NCBI GenBank assembly: GCA_947475465.1
Contig: CANJLK010000003.1
Location: forward strand, 62,001-126,000
DNA length: 64,000 nucleotides
From: Caulobacteraceae bacterium
GTDB lineage: Bacteria > Pseudomonadota > Alphaproteobacteria > Caulobacterales > Caulobacteraceae
Reading direction: 5' to 3'
Shown here: in pieces, positions 45,173-52,842 of the stretch
Layout: every line of letters starts with the position of its first letter
Position numbering within the stretch: the stretch's first letter is position 1
Position numbers and translations under genes: made by a program
The notes under the pieces: generated by a model
Database searches by the model: none
What the model saw: the letters and a program-made list of their open reading frames with translations, nothing else
What the model was told of the DNA's origin: nothing

Positions 45173-46063
45173 ATGTTCTCCCCACGCCAAGCCATCCAGG
45201 ATCAGGTCCGCATGCTGGTGGGCGGCCAGCCGGGTTCGCCGGCGCCGCCGCCGATCGTCGATCTCGAGGGGGACGCGGGCCTGTTCGGGCCGGAGGCGGC
45301 CTGCTGGCGGGTGCACGGCGACTTCACCACCATGATGATCGGCGGGATCGCCGCCCTGCTGCTGCAGATGCTGCACCCGCGCGCGCTGGCAGGCGTCTGG
45401 GACCATTCCAACTTCCGCCAGGACCGCTACGGGCGCCTGGGCCGCACGGCCCGGTTCATCGCGGGCACCACCTATGGCACCACCGAGGCGGCGCTGGCCC
45501 AGATCGCGCGGGTGAAGTCGATCCACGACGGGGTCAGTGGCGTGACCGACCAGGGCGAGGCCTACAGCGCCAACGATCCCGACCTGCTGACCTGGATCCA
45601 TGTGGCGGAGGTGAGTTCCTTCCTGAAGGCCTGGATCCGCCATCGCGACCCGGCCTTCTCCGGCGCGGACCAGGACCGCTACTACGCTGAGGTGGCCCAG
45701 ATCGCCGAGCGCCTGGGCGCCACGGACATTCCCCGCAGCCGCGCCGAGGTCGACGCCTACCTGCGCCGCATGCGGCCGGAACTCCGGTTCGACGCCCGCA
45801 CCCGCGACGTCGCCCAGGCCCTGGTCGCCCACCCGCCCAAGGGCCTGCCTGGAACGATCTTCTCGGCCGTCGTCTTCGACGCGGCGTGGGACCTCCTGCC
45901 CGACTGGGCGATGGCCCTGCACGGGGCCCACGTGTCGGCGACCCGCCGCCCGGCGATCCGCCTGGGGGTCGCGGGCCTGGGCCGCATCCTGCGTTGGGGG
46001 ATGTCGAACGGCGCGGAGTGGCGCGCGCGGCAACGGACGGCCCGCCTTAGCCGGCAGGCTTGA
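45173..46063 (+). CDS. DUF2236 oxygenase-family protein (MpaB-like)
   Basis: 296 residues. GIAALLLQMLHPRALAGVWDHSNF and RTARFIAGTTYG match DUF2236 (the fungal MpaB oxygenase superfamily), with conserved His residues at HPRALAG and IHVAEVSSF. Members bind heme b in some species. The ATG 45173 precedes the conserved part; five residues could be added from TTG 45158. Its 3' end overlaps the convergent protease gene by 17 bases. Confidence 0.87.
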   Translation: MFSPRQAIQDQVRMLVGGQPGSPAPPPIVDLEGDAGLFGPEAACWRVHGDFTTMMIGGIAALLLQMLHPRALAGVWDHSNFRQDRYGRLGRTARFIAGTTYGTTEAALAQIARVKSIHDGVSGVTDQGEAYSANDPDLLTWIHVAEVSSFLKAWIRHRDPAFSGADQDRYYAEVAQIAERLGATDIPRSRAEVDAYLRRMRPELRFDARTRDVAQALVAHPPKGLPGTIFSAVVFDAAWDLLPDWAMALHGAHVSATRRPAIRLGVAGLGRILRWGMSNGAEWRARQRTARLSRQA

Positions 46064-47294
46064 GCGCGAGCGCCTTCAGGGCCTCCTCGATGGGGATGAA
46101 GAAGTTGATGTTCTGGCCGATGCCATCGGGTTCGTAGACGCTCTGCGCAATCCCGACGATCCAGCCCTTCTCGTCCAGTAGCGGCCCGCCACTGTTACCG
46201 TGCGTGACGGCCACGTCGCTTTGGATATACCCCTGTCCATCGATGACCCGCCTGACCGTCGAGACGATACCGCGCGTAAGGGTGCCGAAGAACTCCTTCT
46301 CGCGGGGCGTGCCGATTGCATAGATCGTCTCGCCGAGTTGGACAGGCGTGTAGCGGATCGCCAGCGGGGCCACGCCTTTGGGTGGCGTAGTCTTGACAAG
46401 GGCCACATCACGTTTGCGGTTGGCGCGGACGACCTCTCCCACCGTGTCCGAACCGTCAGACCAGTGGATGCGGACGCGCCCTACGTCGCCTGCCACATGG
46501 TGGTTGGTCAGTATGTAGCCTTCAGCTGAGATGAGGAAACCGCTGCCCAGGGCGTCGGCGGTGAAGATCGAAACCACGCTCTGCGAGGCCGCATTGAACT
46601 GGATCGGTTTGGCAGCAGATGGCAGGGCAATAAACAGGTCGCCGACGGGCGCAGGCGGCGGAACCGACGGCGCCGTAGACCTCGCGGGCCTTTGGACAAT
46701 AGCCACGAGGGCCGGGTCTGCGGCAAGCTTCGTGGCATTGGCGGCAAAGGCCTTGTTGAGGAGGCTCGAAAAGAAATCCTCATGCATCCCACCGAACCCA
46801 GACTTGGCGCTGGCGGTGGTCGAGATGCGGGCGATGATTTTACTCTCCATGACCGAATAGATTTGCCATTCGACGTCCATCGAGACGTCACCCTTACCGA
46901 TGAGCCCGTTGGCGCTGTAGGACATGGTGCAGGCCTTCATATTCAGGCCGGTTACAAGAGCGCCCACCTGAAGGTCCGGGTTCTCCAGCTTCGTGTCGAA
47001 GAGGTCGCGCTTCTGGCCCGCTGAATGCAGTCCGGCCGCCATCATTGCATCGTTGAAAAGTCCCGCGAATGATGGGTCGTTGAAATGGTTGAGGTTCTCT
47101 TCCCAATGTAGGTCACGCTGCTTGAGGCAGAGCAGGCCATTCTGGATCTCGCCGTAGACCTGTCCTACGTGGAGGTCCGCGCCCATTCGAGCGAGGCCGA
47201 TCGATAGGTTGGCCGTTTCACTCGGCACCTCGCCCCTGGACGGCATGGCGACACAAACCACAGCGGCCGCCAGCAAAGTCCCCAAGAGTCTCAT
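46047..47294 (-). CDS. Secreted trypsin-like serine protease (no PDZ)
   Basis: 415 residues. A Sec signal peptide (MRLLGTLLAAAVVCVA) is followed by a 200-residue unassigned domain and a C-terminal chymotrypsin fold: TNHHVAG (His), KRDVALVKT (Asp) and THGNSGGPLL (Ser). The triad is complete. PDZ domains of HtrA are absent. Base composition is visibly less GC-rich than neighbours, hinting at acquisition. ATG 47294 has GGGGGCG upstream. Confidence 0.88.
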   Translation of the reverse strand: MRLLGTLLAAAVVCVAMPSRGEVPSETANLSIGLARMGADLHVGQVYGEIQNGLLCLKQRDLHWEENLNHFNDPSFAGLFNDAMMAAGLHSAGQKRDLFDTKLENPDLQVGALVTGLNMKACTMSYSANGLIGKGDVSMDVEWQIYSVMESKIIARISTTASAKSGFGGMHEDFFSSLLNKAFAANATKLAADPALVAIVQRPARSTAPSVPPPAPVGDLFIALPSAAKPIQFNAASQSVVSIFTADALGSGFLISAEGYILTNHHVAGDVGRVRIHWSDGSDTVGEVVRANRKRDVALVKTTPPKGVAPLAIRYTPVQLGETIYAIGTPREKEFFGTLTRGIVSTVRRVIDGQGYIQSDVAVTHGNSGGPLLDEKGWIVGIAQSVYEPDGIGQNINFFIPIEEALKALALKPAG

Positions 47295-47349
47295 TCGCGC
47301 CCCCGTCAACCCAAGATCGTCCCAGTCAAAGAGACAAACCGCGCTGCGT

Positions 47350-47694
47350 CTAGCCCCCGCTGAACGCCGCCAGTTCGTTGCCGCTGGGGTCGCGGAAGTG
47401 GAAGCGGCGGCCGCCTGGGAAGCTGAAGATCGGCCGGGTGATGGTTCCGCCGGCGGCCTTCACCTTGGCCTCCATGGCCTCCAGGTCGGTGGAGAACAGC
47501 ACCACCAGGGGCTGGGCGCAGCGGTCGGCCGGATCGGCGTTGATCCCGCCGTCGACGCCGGCGTCCTCGAAGGCCGCGTAGGCCGGGCCATAGTCGACGA
47601 AGCGCCAGCCGAAGGCCTGTTCATAGAAGCCCTTGGTGGCCGGCAGGTCGGCGCCGGGAAACTCGATGTAGTCGATCTTGCCGTCCGCGCGCAT
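47350..47694 (-). CDS. VOC-family protein
   Basis: 114 residues. DYIEFPGADLPATKGFYEQAFGW and FHFRDPSGNELAAFS are the two VOC halves. Resembles small stand-alone glyoxalase-like proteins; metal ligands are only partly conserved by eye (His is not obvious at the first position). Function unknown. Confidence 0.86.
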   Translation of the reverse strand: MRADGKIDYIEFPGADLPATKGFYEQAFGWRFVDYGPAYAAFEDAGVDGGINADPADRCAQPLVVLFSTDLEAMEAKVKAAGGTITRPIFSFPGGRRFHFRDPSGNELAAFSGG

Positions 47695-47738
47695 GACGCC
47701 GCTCCCGCATAAGTTCCTAATTTGTTCTTTTAAGACCG

Positions 47739-48404
47739 TCAGCCGTCGAGAGTCCAGACGCTGGTCCGCTTGACCGCGAAATCCTCCAGCTCGCGGGTGG
47801 TCTCCACCTGGTATTCGGCGAGCCGTGTGAGGCCGGACTTGGGGAAATAGCTGCGCCCCGGATCGCCGATCAGCACCGTGGCCCCGCCGGCCCGGGCGGC
47901 GCCCAGCCAGGCCATCACGGCCTCGGTCATCGGCTTTTCGTAGCAGATGTCGCCAGCCAGGATGACCTCGGCCCAGGCGGGCGGCGGGGCGTTCATGAGA
48001 TCATCCTGGCTATAGGCTAGGTCGACGCCGTTGGCCGGGGCGTTCAGTGACAGCGCCGCCTCGCAATAGAGATCGATGTCGGCGGCCAGCACCTCCGCGG
48101 CGCCGGCCATCATGGCGGCGATCCCGACGATGCCCGAGCCTGAAGCAAAGTCGATCACCCGCTTGCCAGCGACGGTGTTGGGCGCATCCAGCAGATAGCG
48201 GGCGAGCGCCTGGCCGCCCGCCCAGGCGAAGGCCCAGAAGGGCGGGGGCAGGCCGATCTCGGCCAGGGCCTCCTCCGTCAGCTTCCAGATCGGGGTGATC
48301 TCGTCGGCCAGGTAGAGCTGGAGCTCCGGCACATGCGGCGGCCGCTGCAGGCGGGTGTTGGCGACGATGAAGTCGCGGCGGCCGTTGAAGGTGGGCGGGA
48401 TCAT
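47739..48404 (-). CDS. Class I methyltransferase (protein-lysine MT type)
   Basis: 221 residues. PFWAFAWAGGQALARYLLD precedes the SAM loop VIDFASGSGIVGIAAMMAG; LAGDICYEKPMTEAV carries the D-x-x-Y-E of the Methyltransf_16 group that includes the mitochondrial ETF-beta lysine methyltransferase. A similar target is plausible in an alphaproteobacterium but unproven. ATG 48404 begins at the conserved part; an upstream ATG overlaps the divergent PEP-CTERM leader. Confidence 0.82.
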   Translation of the reverse strand: MIPPTFNGRRDFIVANTRLQRPPHVPELQLYLADEITPIWKLTEEALAEIGLPPPFWAFAWAGGQALARYLLDAPNTVAGKRVIDFASGSGIVGIAAMMAGAAEVLAADIDLYCEAALSLNAPANGVDLAYSQDDLMNAPPPAWAEVILAGDICYEKPMTEAVMAWLGAARAGGATVLIGDPGRSYFPKSGLTRLAEYQVETTRELEDFAVKRTSVWTLDG

Positions 48405-48507
48405 GCCGGCCGTTCTAGAGGGCGCGGCGGCCCGGGGCCATGGCGCCGCCATTGCAGCGCTTCGCACGAACGGCCCTTCCCTGGGTCAAAACGAAACGGA
48501 GCGGGCC

Positions 48508-49140
48508 ATGACCCTTCGACTGAAACTCGCCGCCTCGATCGCGGCTGTCGCCACCCTGGTCTGCGCCGGCGCTCAGGCCGCGGTCTATTACGACGCGCCC
48601 GCGGCCATTCCGGAGCAGGCCGACAACACCGACTACACGGTGAGCTTCAACGCGCCGGCCGGAAACGCCACCCTGTCCTTCGTGCTGGACGGCTACGCCA
48701 GCCTGGACGGCCAGAACTGGTACGAAGACGACTTCACCCTGAAGCTCAACGGCGCCGACATCTTCCGTGGCACCTTCAACCTGGGCGGCGGCGGTCCGGA
48801 CGCAGTCTATTTCAACCCGCTCGGCCTGAGCTTCGCCAACGTCTCGGGCAACGGCACGGACGTGACCTTTCGCGGCGGTCACGTGAACTTCTCCGGCCCG
48901 ATCACGCTGGCGGCCGGCGCCAATACGATCACCTTCGCCTACGCCGCCTTGCCGTACAACGACGGCCAGAACTACGGCTGGCAGGACATGGGCGACGAGG
49001 GCTGGGGTGTCGAGCAGGTGCGTGTCGAGGGTCTGGCCGTGCCGGAGCCGGCCAGCTGGGCCCTGATGATCGTGGGCTTCGCCAGCCTCGGCGCCATGCT
49101 GCGCCGCACGCGGCGGCTGGACGCGCTGGTCAAGGCCTAG
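48508..49140 (+). CDS. PEP-CTERM sorted exported protein
   Basis: 210 residues. A signal peptide (MTLRLKLAASIAAVATLVCAGAQA) leads into a beta-rich domain of about 150 residues, then the sorting tail VPEPASWALMIVGFASLGAM and a basic RRTRR end. The PEPxxWA variant is typical of Alphaproteobacteria. Such tails are cut by an exosortase, none of which is in the window. GGAG precedes the ATG at a good distance. The protein is probably linked to envelope polysaccharide. Confidence 0.88.
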   Translation: MTLRLKLAASIAAVATLVCAGAQAAVYYDAPAAIPEQADNTDYTVSFNAPAGNATLSFVLDGYASLDGQNWYEDDFTLKLNGADIFRGTFNLGGGGPDAVYFNPLGLSFANVSGNGTDVTFRGGHVNFSGPITLAAGANTITFAYAALPYNDGQNYGWQDMGDEGWGVEQVRVEGLAVPEPASWALMIVGFASLGAMLRRTRRLDALVKA

Positions 49141-49147
49141 GTCTATT

Positions 49148-49286
49148 GGTCCTCCCCCCTCAGGGGGAGGTGTCGCTTGGAGCGCAGCGACAGGGGACGG
49201 AGGGGGCAAGTCGCGGCCCTTCAATTCCCCCTCCGTCGCGTCTCGGAAGGGCTCGCCGCGGCACCTTCCCCCTGAAGGGGAGGACC
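49148..49286. repeat. Long imperfect inverted repeat
   Basis: GGTCCTCCCC... at 49148 mirrors ...GGGGAGGACC ending at 49286; the arms of about 60 bases match imperfectly through the GGGGGAGGTG and CGGAGGGGG blocks. This resembles an abundant G/C-rich palindromic intergenic element I recall from Caulobacterales genomes. It lies between the convergent PEP-CTERM and ubiA genes. Confidence 0.72.
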
Positions 49287-49295
49287 CGTGGGAAA

Positions 49296-50309
49296 TCACA
49301 TCGTCCAGAGATTGGTCCCGGCGACGATGGCGATGAACAGGATCAGGCCGGCGGCGCCGTTCGACCTGAACAGCTTCAGCGCAAGGGCCGGATCGTCGGT
49401 CCTCACCCGCATGGCCTGCCACAGCAGATGGGCGGCGTAGGCGGCCAGGAAGCCGAAGAACGGAAACTGCATCCGCACCAGAGCCCCGTCCGCGGCCAGC
49501 AGGATCAGGCTGATCGTATAGAAGACCAGGATCGCGGCGGGCGCGCGGCGCCCGAGCCTGCGGGCCGAGGATTTCACGCCGGCCAGGGCGTCGTCCTCCA
49601 GATCCTGGATCGCGTAGATGGTGTCATAGCCCAGGGTCCAGAACAGGCCCGAGGCATAGAGGATGAGCGCCGGCGGCGTCAGCCAGCCCGGATGGGTCAG
49701 CCAGACCGGCAGGGCGGCATGGTGGGCGAAGGGCAGGCGGACCTGCGCGTGCTCATAGACGCCGATAGCCGCGCTGGCCGCGGCGAACCCCAGGAGCGCG
49801 CCCCAGTTGAAGGTCAGCCCCAGCCAGGCCTGCGGCCACCAGGTGATCCGCTTCATGAACGGATAGGCAGCCACCAGGGCGAGCGAGGCCACGCCCAGCC
49901 AGACGGCCAGGACGCCCAGCGTCAGCAGGACCCCAAGCGAGATCAGGCAGCAGGCCACGACGAAGACCCAGGCCTGTTTGACGGTGATCTGGCCCGATGG
50001 AATCGGCCGGGCCGCCGTGCGCGCAACCTGGGCGTCATAGTCGCGGTCGACGATGTCGTTGTAGGCGCAGCCCGCCGCCCGCATGAGGGCCGCGCCGATG
50101 AAGATCGCCCCCAGTAGCCAGGGGTCCGGCCACCGGTGGCCGCTGGCGCTGGCCAGCGCCACGCCCTGCCAGCCTGGCAACATCAGGAGCCAGATCCCGG
50201 CCGGCCGGTCGAAACGCCCGAGCTTCAGCCAGGGCCGCAGGGGCGCCGGCGCATGGCGGTCCACCCAGTTGGCGGGCGCGGCGTCCGGAAGGGGGGCTGT
50301 GCTGGTCAT
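49296..50309 (-). CDS. ubiA: 4-hydroxybenzoate polyprenyltransferase
   Basis: 337 residues, about nine membrane helices. CAYNDIVDRDYDAQV is the first NDxxDxxxD motif and YDTIYAIQDLEDD the second acidic motif, which bind Mg-prenyl diphosphate. It attaches the isoprenoid tail to 4-hydroxybenzoate at the inner membrane. The N-terminus is about 30 residues longer than usual; ATG 50309 is the first plausible start. Confidence 0.93.
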   Translation of the reverse strand: MTSTAPLPDAAPANWVDRHAPAPLRPWLKLGRFDRPAGIWLLMLPGWQGVALASASGHRWPDPWLLGAIFIGAALMRAAGCAYNDIVDRDYDAQVARTAARPIPSGQITVKQAWVFVVACCLISLGVLLTLGVLAVWLGVASLALVAAYPFMKRITWWPQAWLGLTFNWGALLGFAAASAAIGVYEHAQVRLPFAHHAALPVWLTHPGWLTPPALILYASGLFWTLGYDTIYAIQDLEDDALAGVKSSARRLGRRAPAAILVFYTISLILLAADGALVRMQFPFFGFLAAYAAHLLWQAMRVRTDDPALALKLFRSNGAAGLILFIAIVAGTNLWTM

Positions 50310-50410
50310 CGGCTTGACCGGGCTTTTAGGCGGCGGCGGGCCGATGCGCCATGCCGGTTTGCCTTGGTCGGACGCCCGCCCCATAAATCGGTCTCAGCCG
50401 GAGAGACCCC

Positions 50411-52489
50411 ATGCCGTTCAGCCGCCGATCCATCGCCTTGGGGTCCGTCGCCCTGGGCGCGCTCCCGGGCTTCGTCGCGCGCGGCGCGGTCCGCCCTGCC
50501 GCCAAGGCCGTGACCGGCGGCTTCGGCCTGGACCTCGCCGCCATGGACCGCTCAGTGGCGCCCGGCGACGACTTCTACCGCTATGTGAACGGCGGCTGGC
50601 TGAAGACCGCCACCATCCCACCCGACCGGGCCCGGTGGCAGGAGTTCTACCGTCTGGACGACCTCAACGCCAAGCGCTCGCGCGATATCCTGGAGGAAGC
50701 CGCCCGGGCTCCGACCAGCCCGCAGACCAAGGCGATTGGCGATTTCTACGCCAGCCTGATGGACGAGGCCGGCCGTGAGGCGGCGGGCCTCTCGCCCTTG
50801 CAGCCCGAACTGGCGCGGATCGCGGCCATCGCCACGCCCGCGGACCTGGCCCGCGCCATCGCCCAGGTGTCGCGCGACTGGTTGCGGCCCCTGCCGGGCG
50901 GCGCCTCGCCCTTGCCGCCTTCGCCGCTCGCCACCGGCGTCAGCATCGACCAGAAGAACCCGACCCGCTACCTGCCCAGCATCAGCCAGGGCGGGCTTGG
51001 GATGCCCGACCGCGACTACTTCCTGGTGGACGATCCGCGGTTCCTGGAGATCCGGGCGGCCTATCGCAAGCACCTGGCGGCCATGTTCGCGCTGGCCGGC
51101 CTGGACGATCCGCAGGCCCGCGCCGGGCGGGTCTACGACCTGGAGGAGCGGCTGGCCCGGTCTCACGCCACCCGCGCCGAGCAACGCGACCCCGACAAGC
51201 GCTACAACCTCTTCACCCGCGCCGCCCTTGCGGCCCAGGCGCCTGGCCTGGACTGGCCGGTCTTCCTCGACGCGGCCGGGTTCAAGGGCCAGGACCTGAT
51301 CCTGGTCTCCGAGGTGGGCGCGGCCATGGGGGTCGCACTGGCGGCGGAGAAGGTCGCTCTGGCCGACTGGAAGGACTATCTGGCCTACCGGTCAATCCGC
51401 GCCTTCGCCCCCTTCGGACCCAGGGCCATCGTGGCGGAGAACTTCGCCTTCGAGGACGGCGTCCTGGCCGGCACGCCGCAGATGCCGCAGGCCTGGAAAC
51501 GCGCGGTCGCCACCCTCGACCGGTCGATGGGCCAGGCGGTGGGCGCCATCTACCTGCAGAAGTTCTTCCCGCCCGAGTCCCGCGCGGTGGCCCGCACCAT
51601 GACCGCCAATATCATTGCGGCCCTTGGCCGGCGGATCGCGGCGTTGGACTGGATGGCGCCGGCCACCAAGGCGCGCGCGCTCAAGAAGCTGGCCGCCGCC
51701 CGCGTCGAGGTCGGCGCCGAGGCGCCGCCGCGAAGCTATGCCGGCCTGACCGTCGTGCGCACCGAGGCGTTCGGCAACGTCCAGCGCGCGGCCCGCTTCG
51801 CCTATGAGCGCGGCCTGTCGCGCCTGGGCAAGCCGGTGGACCGCGCCGAATGGTCGATGGTCGCCCAAACCGTCAACGCCCAGGCCAACCCGACCCTGGT
51901 CAAGATCATGTTCCCGGCGGGCATCATGCAGGGGCTGTTCTTCGACCCGGCCGCCGATCCTGCGGTGAACTACGGCGCCATCGGCGTGGTGATGGGCCAC
52001 GAGTTGTCCCACCTGTTCGACGACCAGGGCTCGAAGTTCGACGAGACGGGGGCGCTCAACAACTGGTGGACGCCGGAGGATTTCGCCCGTTTCCACAAGG
52101 CGACCGAAGCGCTGGCCGCCCAGTACGACACCTACGAGCCCTTGCCCGGCGCCCACATCAACGGCCACCTGACCAATGGCGAGAATATCGCCGACCTTGC
52201 CGGTTTGGCGCTGGCGAGGGACGCCTATTTCGCGAGCCTCGGCGGTAAGACGCCACCCGTGATTGGCGGGCTGACGGCCGACCAGCGGTTCTTCATGTCC
52301 TTCGCCCAGCTCTACCGGGGTCTGACGCGCGAGAATTTCCTGCGCCAGATGCTAGCCACGGATCCGCATTCGCCCGGCGAATGGCGCGCGGCGGAGGTGC
52401 GCAACATGGACGCCTGGTACGAGGCCTTCGGCGTCAAGCCAGGGCAGAAGATGTACCTGGCCCCGGCCGAGCGCGTCCGCATCTGGTGA
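50411..52489 (+). CDS. M13-family zinc metallopeptidase (neprilysin/PepO-like)
   Basis: 692 residues. A twin-arginine-like signal (FSRRSIALGSVALGALPGF) precedes the M13 catalytic modules; VMGHELSHLFDDQG contains HExxH, and GENIADLAGLALA the third ligand Glu plus Asp. FRFGDPAADPAVNYGA-like text (FFDPAADPAVNYGAIG) is the family block before HExxH. It probably degrades peptides in the periplasm. Length and ligands are complete. Confidence 0.94.
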   Translation: MPFSRRSIALGSVALGALPGFVARGAVRPAAKAVTGGFGLDLAAMDRSVAPGDDFYRYVNGGWLKTATIPPDRARWQEFYRLDDLNAKRSRDILEEAARAPTSPQTKAIGDFYASLMDEAGREAAGLSPLQPELARIAAIATPADLARAIAQVSRDWLRPLPGGASPLPPSPLATGVSIDQKNPTRYLPSISQGGLGMPDRDYFLVDDPRFLEIRAAYRKHLAAMFALAGLDDPQARAGRVYDLEERLARSHATRAEQRDPDKRYNLFTRAALAAQAPGLDWPVFLDAAGFKGQDLILVSEVGAAMGVALAAEKVALADWKDYLAYRSIRAFAPFGPRAIVAENFAFEDGVLAGTPQMPQAWKRAVATLDRSMGQAVGAIYLQKFFPPESRAVARTMTANIIAALGRRIAALDWMAPATKARALKKLAAARVEVGAEAPPRSYAGLTVVRTEAFGNVQRAARFAYERGLSRLGKPVDRAEWSMVAQTVNAQANPTLVKIMFPAGIMQGLFFDPAADPAVNYGAIGVVMGHELSHLFDDQGSKFDETGALNNWWTPEDFARFHKATEALAAQYDTYEPLPGAHINGHLTNGENIADLAGLALARDAYFASLGGKTPPVIGGLTADQRFFMSFAQLYRGLTRENFLRQMLATDPHSPGEWRAAEVRNMDAWYEAFGVKPGQKMYLAPAERVRIW

Positions 52490-52842
52490 GGCTGTGGCCC
52501 GGGAGCCACGCTTGCCCGTTGCAAATGAAACCAGGTTGCGGCCCGGCTTGACGCTGCGTGAGGCGCGCGCCTACCGTGGCTGCCTCACAGGGCCTTTCAA
52601 AGGAGGGCAAGCATGACAGTCGTCACCACCGCCGCTCCCCGAGGTCTTGCCGGATCGCCGCGCACGCCACACTGACCGGGACGACCTTCGGCCGACGGCT
52701 CGAGGGCCCGATGCACGAAGCCCGCGCCTGCGCCCCGTCCGCCTGGAGCTCCAGGCCTTCCATCCGAATTTCCCTTTGCGACCGACGCAAGGCCGCGACC
52801 TTTCCGGGCTTCGCGGTATCGTCCGGCCCACCGAGACCGACC
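52490..52842. other. 353-base region before the ABC exporter
   Basis: It holds a possible promoter (TTGACG at 52548-52553, with GCCTACC at 52569-52575 as a poor -10) and the short frame described at 52613. The rest (52676-52842) shows no convincing protein, repeat or hairpin; the in-frame upstream extension of the transporter is Ser/Arg/Pro-rich and does not look coding. Confidence 0.4.
52613..52675 (+). CDS. Possible 20-residue leader peptide
   Basis: ATG 52613 is preceded by an excellent ribosome-binding site (GGAGGG, five bases before) and runs to TGA 52673, reading MTVVTTAAPRGLAGSP and four further residues. It sits between a candidate promoter and the ABC exporter start at 52843, and is out of frame with it. 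It could be a leader peptide or the stub of a broken gene. No domain can be assigned. Confidence 0.35.
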   Translation: MTVVTTAAPRGLAGSPRTPH

